This document shows, in pieces, positions 1-9,290 of a stretch of DNA of 64,000 bases. Numbering within the stretch: the first letter of the stretch is position 1; each line of letters opens with the position of its first letter. This DNA comes from Rostrohypoxylon terebratum (Eukaryota; Ascomycota; Sordariomycetes; Xylariales; Hypoxylaceae), in assembly GCA_022497145.1 (NCBI GenBank), contig MU385920.1, positions 114,697 through 178,696 of the forward strand, written 5' to 3'. The notes beneath the pieces were generated by a model. That model searched no databases and had not been told where the DNA came from. It worked only from the letters and a program-made list of their open reading frames with translations. Position numbers and translations under genes: made by a program.

Positions 1-2
1 TC

Positions 3-3000
3 CAAAGACGTCCGACAACAGGGCTTCCATCAAATCCTCGGGCACAAGCATTGAAAGCAGCGAGGGAAGCCGAAAGCCAGAGGCAAGAAACCGTGATGTT
101 CGTCAATAATATTGTGTACGATGACCCGAGCGCTGTGGATAATATCGTGCAAGGAGCCTCCAAGACGCCCGCAGCACCCCTCAATTCTCGTGATTCGGTT
201 GTCAACCGACCTCGCCCAATCCCTAGGAAAGGTGATAAAGATCGCCAAGTTTTCCCTGCGGAGCTCTCGCCCAGCCAGAATCACCGACGATCAAAATCAG
301 CCGGCTCGGTTGCAAGTAGGAAGTCCATCCTTCAGTCCATGCCTGGAAGTCCTACGCAGCTACCTCCTTTGCCGCCACCCCCTAAGAGTGCCGGCAACGC
401 ACAGCGACCCCTTCCTAATAACACGAAGAGTATGACATTTGACGAGAAGATGAGTTTCTTGTACACGACTCCTCTTAGCGCTCCCTCGACAGGCAATGCT
501 TCAGAAAAGCGACGGTCTGAAGTCCCCCAGATCCCTCCTCTACCAGCGACTTTTTTGGCCGACGCACCGCCACCCAAGACCGAGAGCATCCCCGAACCCG
601 ACTCTATTAGCGAAAGAAGAGTGTCTAAGACAACTGACAGGAGTTCCATTCGGACCACGAGCATTCTTGGCATCGAGGATATCCCACCTCAACTTGTATC
701 AAAGGCTGAAAGCTCTCGTAATGCAGTCAACGAAGTAGGCCAGTCTTGGCTTCCCGGGATTTCGGCTGAGAATGACAGACAAAAGCGCCCGTCGGATGAG
801 AAGAACAACCGGAGGTCGTCCCCAGTTCTTCCAGAAGCAAGCCGTTTCAGCATGTCATCCATGAAAACCGAAAGCAGGGTCCGAGATGATGACAGGAGTA
901 CTATCTGGGGATCCGTACACTCACCAGTGGTTGCCGTTGATATCCAACAAGCACGACGACTCAATGCTCGGTCAACGTACATTCAGAACTCTCAAAACTC
1001 TCGTATATCCGAGGAACCGATAGAACGTAGTTCTTATGCTAATATTCCGGACGAGGTTATGGAGGTAATGTTGGATACATCGGATAGTCCGGTCGATCAA
1101 CAGAAGTCTCCCGAGAAGCCCGTGCAAGAGATTCCCACATTTCATCACCGAATTGGCGAGGAATGCCCGACATTCTCTACCAGAAAGGAGAAGCTAAGGT
1201 CGAGGAAGATGCCCCCGCCAGCTCCCCTCGTTCTCAACACGAAGAGCAGCAAAAGAGCGATAGTAATTCAAACTGCAGAACCCTCGCCACTAGAGTCGCC
1301 TGAGGCTGCGTACCAGATGATCCAGGCTCAATTAAAGCGGTTTGAGCAACCGAACCGGGATTCAGCAGGGAGCCAAGGTGGGCGCCTGGCGCTTTTAGAG
1401 AACCTGGAGCGTGAGATGGGTCAACTAGAAAACAAATGGCAAAGCCGCGTCGATCGTGATTCTATGTCAAGCATCGGTACTACAACGTCCAAGGGGTCGC
1501 GCCCACCTTCAATCGCTGAACGCAGAGCATCCCGGAGGGCATCCCTGCGCAATGCAACCTTGCGATCTAAAAATCAAGAAACTACCGGCACACCTTCATC
1601 TCAAAGCTCCGGGATGAGCTCCGAAAACACACAGGCCAGCGCCTGGCAAGCTCGTCTTGCCGAGGCCCAGATGGAATACATGAAGAGCACTCCCGACCTA
1701 CTCATGAAACGCAACAACCTTAACTTCCTTTCTGTTTCTAAGGCTGCGCTAGGTAGCCCAAGTCCTCCTGACACCGACGAGTCTGATTACGATAATGAAG
1801 CACCCGGTAGCGTACAGCCACTGCAGCCAACGGTATACCAACCGGTGACCCAGGCGCATGAGCTCTGGAAACCGCAGTCGCCTGTTCAGCACCCGGTCAG
1901 CTCAGGTCTTTGGGTTTTCGTAGCCAAGGCGTCTGCTCGGACCAACGAAGTTGACGAACTCCCGGGCTTATCTGTACGTCCGGCGATTAGAAAAATCTCG
2001 GGCTCGCTATTAATAGAAAGCACGCGTCTATGGGAAAAGCCGACTAAGAACGGAAGCACTAGTGCGATGGAAGGGCTATGGAAGAAGTATGATCCTTTAG
2101 GATCGAGTGGGGCCGTTACCCGCCGCGTCACCATTCGCCCGCCTCGCAGGAACAAGCGTGCCACATTATTGCCGGACATCCTCGAGAATCCTGAGCCCTT
2201 ACCGGACAAACGAGGGACTTTAGGTCTCTTCCAATTCCCTTGGGGAGAAAAGAGCGAAAATGCTAGCATCCAACCTCGACCTACCCGCATGTTCATGGCT
2301 ATGCCAGGAACTATGACAACGGGAGGTCCAAAGATTAATGCAGCATTAGAAGCGAAGTCAAAGCAATTGGAAGCTGAAGAGTTCACGACATCGTTCTTCG
2401 ACGACTACGAAGCGGAAGAGGAAGGCGACAACTTCGCCTTCTCAGACAGCGATAACGAGGGTGACGATTTCGACGAGAGCACGCTTTGGGAGATTGCCAG
2501 CTTGCTTAAGTCCGATAGTGTACCTTCGAAGAATAGTTTGCTTCCCTTGCCTTTGCAGATCCCCGAATACGCCCGGTCACCCGTCTCCGCGAATAACATC
2601 GCTGAGCAAGCAGCTGAGGAGTATCGTGATGATGATGGTTTAGTGTTGGAGGAGCCAATTCCAGCAGACCGCCTACCCCGCCCGACTTCGGAACCTGCAT
2701 TAGTTCAGACTCTACTCTGGGCCCAACAAGAAGTCATGCAAGTCAACACTGTCGGTCTACCTCAACCGGATTCTCACATCTGGAGGAGTTACCTCGTAGA
2801 TCCCGCAATAATGACCCGATCAAAGTTCCAACTTGAAGGTATCCCTTCGATTGAAAGCAACGAGTTATGGGAACCGAAGCCCAAGAACAGCAGTATAGCA
2901 AACACTGGGCTACTATGGAGCGCAAGCAAGCCAACCCACAAGACCCTAGCCGTCTCACCGAAGGCGAAGACAGTTCCACATAACAAGGCTTTATGGGTAA

Positions 3001-5360
3001 GACCTATCGCTACTTTAACTTCAGAAATTCGAGGTCTGTTCAGCACTAGTCACTCTAGGGCTGACTACCGACGAACGTCTAAATTGCCTGCTGCGATTGC
3101 GATGGAGAGGAAGCCTCGCACCGTAGAGGTACACTTGGAAAAGTTGACCTCGACAACTCTTTGGGGAGGAAAGGTCACAACTAAGTCTGCCTTTATGTGG
3201 GAGAAGCCCACTATCGTCTATGCCGATGAGCATGATGGTCTCTTCGACAGCAACAAGCCCAGGTCCGACTTTCGTAGGAGTACGAAAGAACCTGCTGCTA
3301 TTTCCACGAAAAGAGCCGCTCGCACGATTGAGAAGCCGTTAGCGAAACTGAGCACGAATAACTTATGGGTTCGGGAAATTATCGCTTCGCCTCAACCCGT
3401 CACAGGCGCCCAGTTATTCGTGTCTAAGAAGTCCGTGATGACTACCCGATCAGTTGACACGGATGCTGCGATTAAAGTCTCATCAACTCCCTTGTGGCGA
3501 AAGCCAGAGATAAGCCCAGAGTCTGAGTACGAAGGTCTATTTAATGCCAGCGTGGCTAGGAACAACTACCGCAGAACTTCGAAAGCCCCAGCAGCCATCT
3601 TGGTTGTTAAGAAGCCTCGTGTGAATAACGAGCCGCTGCCAGTACTTGCAACAACTAGCCTCTGGACTGGAGAGTCTTCAGAGTCCAAGTCCGAGTTCGC
3701 TGCTTCTACCCCCGAGTTAATTGAGACACGTGAGATTCCAGCATCGATTGTAACGAAATCGATGTGGGAAAAGTCTACTCTGCTAGTCTCGAGCTCAGAA
3801 TTCGAAGGTCTATTCGACGCCAACATCATCCGAATCGATTTCCGGAGAACATCTAAGCTGCCGGCTGCGATAGACATGACGCGAATGCCTCGCAAGGTAG
3901 AAGAGCCCCTTCCAATCCTAGAAAGCACAAAGCTTTGGGAGAAGAAGTCGGAATCGATCTTCGTCCCCCCTCCAACCGGTGTTTCTCTATGGTGCAACCC
4001 TGTGGCGTCGACGCCTATCTCGTCCGGCCTCTTCCAGGTTGACCCGACTCGCAAAGTTTACCGAACAACCTCTGCAGAACCAGCCGCACTCCGAATGGTT
4101 CGAAAGCCTCGTGCCATCAACGGACCTCTAGCAGAACTCGAGTCCACGCACATCTGGACGCCGAGCCATGCCACTCCAGTCGAGATTGATTGGATTTCGA
4201 TTTCTTCCGTCGGACCCAAAAGCCCCTCCCTCGCTTCCGAATCCGAAGCAAGCTCAGCGCCCTCATCACCCATGTCTGATTCATCGTCGGCCAAGACGAC
4301 CGCTACCAAGGCATCCTCAGCTAAGAGTTTCTTCAACGGTTTATTTGGACGAAAGACGAAGGAAGCGGAAGCGTCTAAGGCCCCTAAGGATTCTCTAAAG
4401 GCAGAGCCCGAAATCCCTGCTGTGCCGGAACTACCTGAAGAATTTGTAGTCAAGAACTTGGACGAACAGCCCCGCAAGAAGCTAGCACACATTCCTCTTC
4501 GCAAGGCGCACCGCCAGAGCGTCGCTTATCGCGCGGACTGGGACGGTGAGTTGCGAGAAGCCATCGCCGCTAGCTACCCCGGCACCATGGCCTCTCACAG
4601 GGCTTCCTACCCTCAGGATTGGGAAGCGGAACTCAAGGAGGCTATTAAGGCAAGTCACGCACCGGTCAACCTCGTTCGCAAACCCGCGACTCCTAGAGCC
4701 TGGTCCGTCGCTCTCCAAAAGGCCATCGTTGCCTCTCACCCGGAGATCAGGTTCTCGCGGGGTCAAACTCTGCCGTCACAATGGACAGCTGAGCTCCAGG
4801 ATGCTATTGCTCAGAGCTACCCTGATGTTGAAACCCTCGATGTCAATGTCCGACATCCCGTCTTCATGGGTTCCATGAAGACTACTGCTGAGACGGTCCA
4901 CCCGGCGATCGGCCCGAAGGTTATCAGAAGCAGAGGAAACTCTGAGAGCAAGGTTGTCGAGCCTGTTAGCTTCGATGCTGCCGTTCGACACCCTGTATTC
5001 TTCGGCTCTATGGAAACGACCGCCCAGTTCATTCATCCAGCAGTCCCTGCTAAGACGACTAAGCAGAATGCATTGAGCGCAGCACCTCAGCTCTGGACTG
5101 AGCCAGCAAAAACTGAGGTTGCGACAGAAGGTCATTTGTGGAGCCCCAGCGGCTCTGCATCGAAGGTCCAAGAGGCGTCCGAAATCACTGTTGCGCATGA
5201 CAACCTACGAAAGCCTCAGAATGCTACCCAAAGACCTGAGACGAAGGTTGACTTCAGCGAGCAAAGCATGTGGAAGCGCAGCGAACCCCAGTCTCAAAAC
5301 AGGGATTGGATGGATGACTCGATGGAGAAGCGCTTCTCGCGCATCGAGCTACGATACTAG
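3..5360 (+). CDS. Large repetitive low-complexity protein, 5' partial, function unknown
   Basis: The frame is open from the left edge of the window to a TAG at 5358-5360 with no stop, so at least 1785 residues of the C-terminal part are present and the true start lies outside. The N-terminal 600 residues are Ser/Pro/Arg-rich and look disordered. From about nt 1855 onward short L/M/I-W motifs (for example LWEKP, LWGGK, MWEKP) recur more than 20 times. Five related units beginning Gly-Leu-Phe start at nt 3033, 3237, 3534, 3807 and 4026, each with an RR(T/S) and PAA(I/L) core. Four units of exactly 27 residues follow, with Trp codons at 4539, 4620, 4701 and 4782. Two copies of a VRHPVF-type unit lie at 4848 and 4983. 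I do not recognise a catalytic or membrane domain. A scaffold or cytoskeletal/septal tether role is possible from its size and repeats, but this is only inference. The single long exon and sustained frame make it a real gene. Confidence 0.85.
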   Translation, partial: QRRPTTGLPSNPRAQALKAAREAESQRQETVMFVNNIVYDDPSAVDNIVQGASKTPAAPLNSRDSVVNRPRPIPRKGDKDRQVFPAELSPSQNHRRSKSAGSVASRKSILQSMPGSPTQLPPLPPPPKSAGNAQRPLPNNTKSMTFDEKMSFLYTTPLSAPSTGNASEKRRSEVPQIPPLPATFLADAPPPKTESIPEPDSISERRVSKTTDRSSIRTTSILGIEDIPPQLVSKAESSRNAVNEVGQSWLPGISAENDRQKRPSDEKNNRRSSPVLPEASRFSMSSMKTESRVRDDDRSTIWGSVHSPVVAVDIQQARRLNARSTYIQNSQNSRISEEPIERSSYANIPDEVMEVMLDTSDSPVDQQKSPEKPVQEIPTFHHRIGEECPTFSTRKEKLRSRKMPPPAPLVLNTKSSKRAIVIQTAEPSPLESPEAAYQMIQAQLKRFEQPNRDSAGSQGGRLALLENLEREMGQLENKWQSRVDRDSMSSIGTTTSKGSRPPSIAERRASRRASLRNATLRSKNQETTGTPSSQSSGMSSENTQASAWQARLAEAQMEYMKSTPDLLMKRNNLNFLSVSKAALGSPSPPDTDESDYDNEAPGSVQPLQPTVYQPVTQAHELWKPQSPVQHPVSSGLWVFVAKASARTNEVDELPGLSVRPAIRKISGSLLIESTRLWEKPTKNGSTSAMEGLWKKYDPLGSSGAVTRRVTIRPPRRNKRATLLPDILENPEPLPDKRGTLGLFQFPWGEKSENASIQPRPTRMFMAMPGTMTTGGPKINAALEAKSKQLEAEEFTTSFFDDYEAEEEGDNFAFSDSDNEGDDFDESTLWEIASLLKSDSVPSKNSLLPLPLQIPEYARSPVSANNIAEQAAEEYRDDDGLVLEEPIPADRLPRPTSEPALVQTLLWAQQEVMQVNTVGLPQPDSHIWRSYLVDPAIMTRSKFQLEGIPSIESNELWEPKPKNSSIANTGLLWSASKPTHKTLAVSPKAKTVPHNKALWVRPIATLTSEIRGLFSTSHSRADYRRTSKLPAAIAMERKPRTVEVHLEKLTSTTLWGGKVTTKSAFMWEKPTIVYADEHDGLFDSNKPRSDFRRSTKEPAAISTKRAARTIEKPLAKLSTNNLWVREIIASPQPVTGAQLFVSKKSVMTTRSVDTDAAIKVSSTPLWRKPEISPESEYEGLFNASVARNNYRRTSKAPAAILVVKKPRVNNEPLPVLATTSLWTGESSESKSEFAASTPELIETREIPASIVTKSMWEKSTLLVSSSEFEGLFDANIIRIDFRRTSKLPAAIDMTRMPRKVEEPLPILESTKLWEKKSESIFVPPPTGVSLWCNPVASTPISSGLFQVDPTRKVYRTTSAEPAALRMVRKPRAINGPLAELESTHIWTPSHATPVEIDWISISSVGPKSPSLASESEASSAPSSPMSDSSSAKTTATKASSAKSFFNGLFGRKTKEAEASKAPKDSLKAEPEIPAVPELPEEFVVKNLDEQPRKKLAHIPLRKAHRQSVAYRADWDGELREAIAASYPGTMASHRASYPQDWEAELKEAIKASHAPVNLVRKPATPRAWSVALQKAIVASHPEIRFSRGQTLPSQWTAELQDAIAQSYPDVETLDVNVRHPVFMGSMKTTAETVHPAIGPKVIRSRGNSESKVVEPVSFDAAVRHPVFFGSMETTAQFIHPAVPAKTTKQNALSAAPQLWTEPAKTEVATEGHLWSPSGSASKVQEASEITVAHDNLRKPQNATQRPETKVDFSEQSMWKRSEPQSQNRDWMDDSMEKRFSRIELRY
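3033..4160 (+). repeat. Five degenerate GLF...RR(T/S)...PAA...LW protein repeats
   Basis: In the frame of the large protein, units start with GLF codons at 3033, 3237, 3534, 3807 and 4026. Each contains a basic dyad (YRRTS, FRRST, FRRTS or YRTTS), then PAA(I/L), a KPR-like basic step, a (P)LA-L stretch and a terminal (L/I)W. Spacing varies from 68 to 99 residues, so the linkers diverge while the roughly 47-residue core is kept. Confidence 0.75.
4506..4829 (+). repeat. Four tandem 81-bp (27-residue) coding repeats
   Basis: The Trp codons at 4539, 4620, 4701 and 4782 are separated by exactly 81 nt. Each unit reads roughly W-x-x-x-L-(R/K/Q)-(E/K/D)-A-I-x-(A/Q)-S-(Y/H)-(P/A), so each probably forms one short amphipathic helix. 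The repeats lie inside the large partial gene. Confidence 0.85.
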
Positions 5361-5710
5361 GTGCCTACCTAGTACTCACTCGCCTAGTAAAAAATAAGGA
5401 AAAGGAGGAAGGTTACGAATTTTTGAGGGGTCGGTGTTAACGGAGCGTTATATAAGAGGACATACTACCTGACCAATTAAGGATATACCCCTTTCACAAT
5501 TGTACAACATCTAATGGCTTGTATAGCCGCGTCAACTAGTTACCGTTCTTTTATATTTTCTTTGCATGATTTTTTTTAATTGTTGCGCGTCTAGCGTTAC
5601 TGACATGTTATGTATGTACGCAGCGTCACGCTTGACGATATTCAGATAGCGGTATATAAAAGTCATTGAGGACTAGGTGGTAACGGGATCTTCATTCTTG
5701 TAACCTCTGC
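5361..5710. other. Convergent 3' intergenic region
   Basis: 350 bp lie between the stop of the repetitive-protein gene (+) and the stop of the GH31 gene (-). The stretch is AT-rich and would hold both 3' UTRs. I see no gene or repeat in it. Confidence 0.6.
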
Positions 5711-8299
5711 TTAAGTGATCCAATACCCACAGTACGATTCATCGTACGAAAGACCTTCGTAATGATTTCTCACCCAATTCCCCTTCAGGAGTTCTGAACC
5801 CTCAAATTTTATACCGCCGTCGCTAAGGCAAGATTTTAAGGTCCCTAGAACTTTCCCATCACCATCCACAACATCCGTACTAGCCGCCCCAGAATCCTCC
5901 TCCGTCCCAAATAAGACCACCTCGACATCTGTCGTGTAGTCGTAAGCAGCACCCTTGATCCCTTGCTTCCCGAGTACCAAAATCGCATTTCCCCTCACGT
6001 ACAAAGGCATACTACTAAACCCGTGCCGCTCCCGAAACCACCCAGGTCCCTTACGCGTCCGGTTCGTGAAGAAACACGTCCATGTCCCCTTCGGCAGGTA
6101 AAACTCCACCTCGCCCGACTCCTCGAACACCGGCGCCGCCAGCAACTTCTCCCCGATCATGAACTGCCTATCCAGGTACCAGCTCGTCGGGTCCTCCGGG
6201 AACTCGACGCACATGGCGCGCATGCTCATCGGCAAGCCCTGCTCCACGGCCTTGGTGCCTTGCGCCATGAGGTACGGCATCAGCCGGGTCTTGAGGGCGG
6301 TCCATTTCGCCAGGATCGCGGAACAGCCTTCGGGGGACCGGTCGTCGTCGTCGATCAGCCAGGGCACGCGGTACGAGCCGCTGCCGTGTAGGCGGCTGTG
6401 CGAGCAGAGGAGTCCGAAGGCCACCCAGCGCTTGTACAGCCAGGAGGGCGGCGAGCCTTCGAAGCCGCCGATGTCATTCGACCAGAAGGTGAAGCCGCAG
6501 AGGCCGAGGCTTAGGCCGCCGCGGATGGATTCCGCCACTGGAGATGTGAGTTCATGGATGGAAAGGGGGAAATGGGGGGGTGCTACGTACTGGCTTCTGG
6601 GGTGGATTCGCAGTCACCGCCCCAGACGAGCGGGAATTGCTGGGTCCCAGCACACGCGGCGCGGGCGAAGAGGACGGCTTCGTTTTCGCCGTAGCGGGCT
6701 TGCAGGGCGTTGTATACGACTTTATTGTAGAGGTAGGCGTAGTAGTTCTGTTAAGTGTTAACACCGCGGTCGAATCCCCCTTGGTTTGAAATGATACCCT
6801 GCGCTGGAGGCAAACTTACATGCATCTTATGCGGATCAACGTCCTTGTCAAACCACTGCACATCCAGTGTTGGGATCCTCTCTCCGAAGTCGGTCTTGAG
6901 ACAGTCAACGCCCTTATCGAATAATCCGTTCAGACACTCGGTGTACCATTTTACGGCCTCGGGGTTTGTGAAATCGACGAGTCCCATGCCGGCTTGCCAT
7001 AGATCCCATTGCCAGATATCTCCGTTCTTGCGCTTAACCAGATATCCCTTTTCGGCCGCGTGCGCGAAGGCGGCGCCGTGTTGTGCGATGTACGGGTTAA
7101 TCCAGACACATACCTTACTTACCAATCCGGATGACTTGAGTCTAGCGATTTGCGCCTTGGGGTCAGGGAATTTCTCGGAGTCGAAGATGAAGTCTGTCCA
7201 TTTGAAGCCCTACACAACATCAGGAGACCATCCCGAGGGTTTGGTAAAGGGAGCGATGAGCTTACCTTCATCCAGAAACAATCGTAGTGGAAAACATCCA
7301 CCTGGATATCCCGCTCCTTCATCCCCTCAAGGAACGAGGTCACAGTCGCCTCATCATAGTTCGTCGTAAAACTAGTCGTAAGCCAAAGCCCATAACTCCA
7401 ACTCGGGACCTTCGACGGCCTACCCGTCAGAACCGAGTACCGGTACAACACCTCCTTCGGCGTCGGCCCGTATATAATATACCACTTGAGCCTCTGGCCC
7501 TGCACGCTAGTCTGCGCGCGGCAGCACCGCTCGCTGCCGACCTCGAGCTCGACCTTCCCAGGGGTGTCGATGAAGACGCCGTAGCCACGGCTGCTGAGGA
7601 AGAAGGACACGTTCTTGTACGCCTGCTCGCTCGACGTGCCGCCGTCCGCATTCCACAGCGAAATCGCCTGGCCGACCTTGTTGAAGGCCCCGAACCGCTC
7701 GCCCAGCCCGTGGATCGTCTCCCCGACGCTCAGGTTCGTCTGCGTGAACACGTGGTGCGCGAACTGCGTCATGTCCCCCGTCTGCAGCATGTTGCTCCAC
7801 GCCGGGCTGTACGCGAGACCCACGCTGCGCGAGGAGAGGGAGGTTAGCGCTTTGGAGGCGGAGTCGGTGCCGTGGAACTGGATCCCGAAGGTGTGCTCGG
7901 CGGAGCTGATGGTGGCCGAGAGGGTGCCGGAGGTGAGGGTTGTGCCTTTGGCGCTTTTGGTGACTTGGGGAGAGTACTTCAGACCGCCTTGCGGGAAGAG
8001 CGAGAAGTTGGGGCCTTTGCGCGCCGCGCCGGACCAGTGGGTTGTCTCGACGGAGATTATGCCGTCGTGGGGGGCTTCGAGGTCCTGATGTTATTTAGCT
8101 GGCGGTCATAACTCGTGTTGTAAGTGATATTTACAATTGTTAGCGTGCTGCAATTTAGAGTATCACCGCGACTTCTGATCTTCTTGGTAGGGCATAGAAG
8201 GCTTAGACCCTTTTCTGTCTCTGTGATATCGTAGACCTCTTCGGCGTACTCGACGCGCACGCCCTCTGCCACCGCCCACATGCCATCGCGGAACTTCAT
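5711..8299 (-). CDS. GH31 alpha-xylosidase (YicI-like), intracellular
   Basis: Five exons (8299-8135, 8084-7266, 7209-6820, 6747-6591, 6537-5711) joined by introns of 50-72 nt give 785 residues, close to E. coli YicI (772). The family removes terminal alpha-1,6-linked xylose from xyloglucan oligosaccharides such as isoprimeverose. The nucleophile motif KTDFGERIP is present (Asp435), followed by KMH, then the acid/base motif VWGGDC (Asp503), then ESIRGGLSLGL and FWSNDIGGF, which are hallmarks of the alpha-xylosidase branch rather than maltase-type GH31. There is no signal peptide, so it probably acts in the cytosol on imported oligosaccharides. A possible splice signal inside KSSGLVSK was rejected because the frame reads through into KVCVWINPYI, a conserved segment. 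It is divergent from the GH3 gene at 9291. Exact specificity is inferred from family resemblance. Confidence 0.93.
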
Positions 8300-9290
8300 G
8301 TTTACTATATTGGCCGTTCAATCACTCGAAGCTATTGTTTACTTGTTGCAAAAGCTAGAATTAGAAGTGTCCCTACAGTTTATGAGAATAATAATACACT
8401 ACATGTCGATTTTCTACCTAGTTCCTATCAAGTAAAGTGCGGAGAGCCCAATGAGATCAAGTTGTGATGCTCAACCCCGACTTTGAACCGCAAATCGGAC
8501 GCATCTTCTATCACCAAATACCAAAATGGCATTCTTGCTTCTAAGCTTGGTCTTGGCTCAGACGATCATGGGAAGACGGGCCTCGGGCCGTAAACGCGAT
8601 AGATTTATCTCATCTTTCTACATAACTCAGACTTAATCGTATAGCCTTTGAGCCGCTCCTATCCAAGAATCGTAGACTGAGCACTAACCTAGCAGGATGT
8701 CGGTTTAATTGTAGACGAAAGGAAATACGATATAAGATGGGGTATCTCCACGAACCCTGGGTGAGGGCTGGTGGCGGGGGAATTCGGTGGAATCCTTGCC
8801 CACCAATGATAGGAGACGCCATATCGTGGCATGCTTTATACTCCTCAGTTCCCCGGACTTACCCCAACGCCTCCCCGGCTCGCCCCCAATTTTCCATCGT
8901 GAACTATGATGGAAGCTGAGAGATTCTGCAGGTTCTTTTGTAGGTACCTAGGACCTAGGTTAGTACATGTAGAGCTGGCTTTTCGGAGGCACGGCCCAGT
9001 GTTTTCGAAGAGATGGGAGAACCATCAGATTTTGTAGATTTAATGTTTTGAATTGTGGTTTCTTTGCTTGGAAAGGCCCTATGTTGAGGCTAACCAGAAT
9101 TCGGAGATTGCTCTCCCGTTGGCTAAGACCTGGGTTGACTTTCAATACGACTATACTGGTCAAGGATACGTATGTAGGTAGTTACGATATAAGTCATAGT
9201 GTTGAGATAGTTATGATTGGAATGATTTACTCAATATACCTTCGTGTCTTGGTATTTCGGTGAGTGGTGAATGAATAGCTGACTCGAAAA
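8300..9290. promoter_or_regulatory. Divergent promoter region between GH31 and GH3 genes
   Basis: 991 bp separate the two start codons and must hold both promoters. A CCTAGG-rich patch lies at 8942-8962. I recognised no specific operator; joint regulation of the pair is inferred from geometry only. Confidence 0.5.

Noticed and set aside
7122..7140. GTAAGTAAG-like splice donor inside GH31 exon 3
   Set aside because: Reading through keeps the frame and yields the conserved KVCVWINPYI segment, so no intron is needed.
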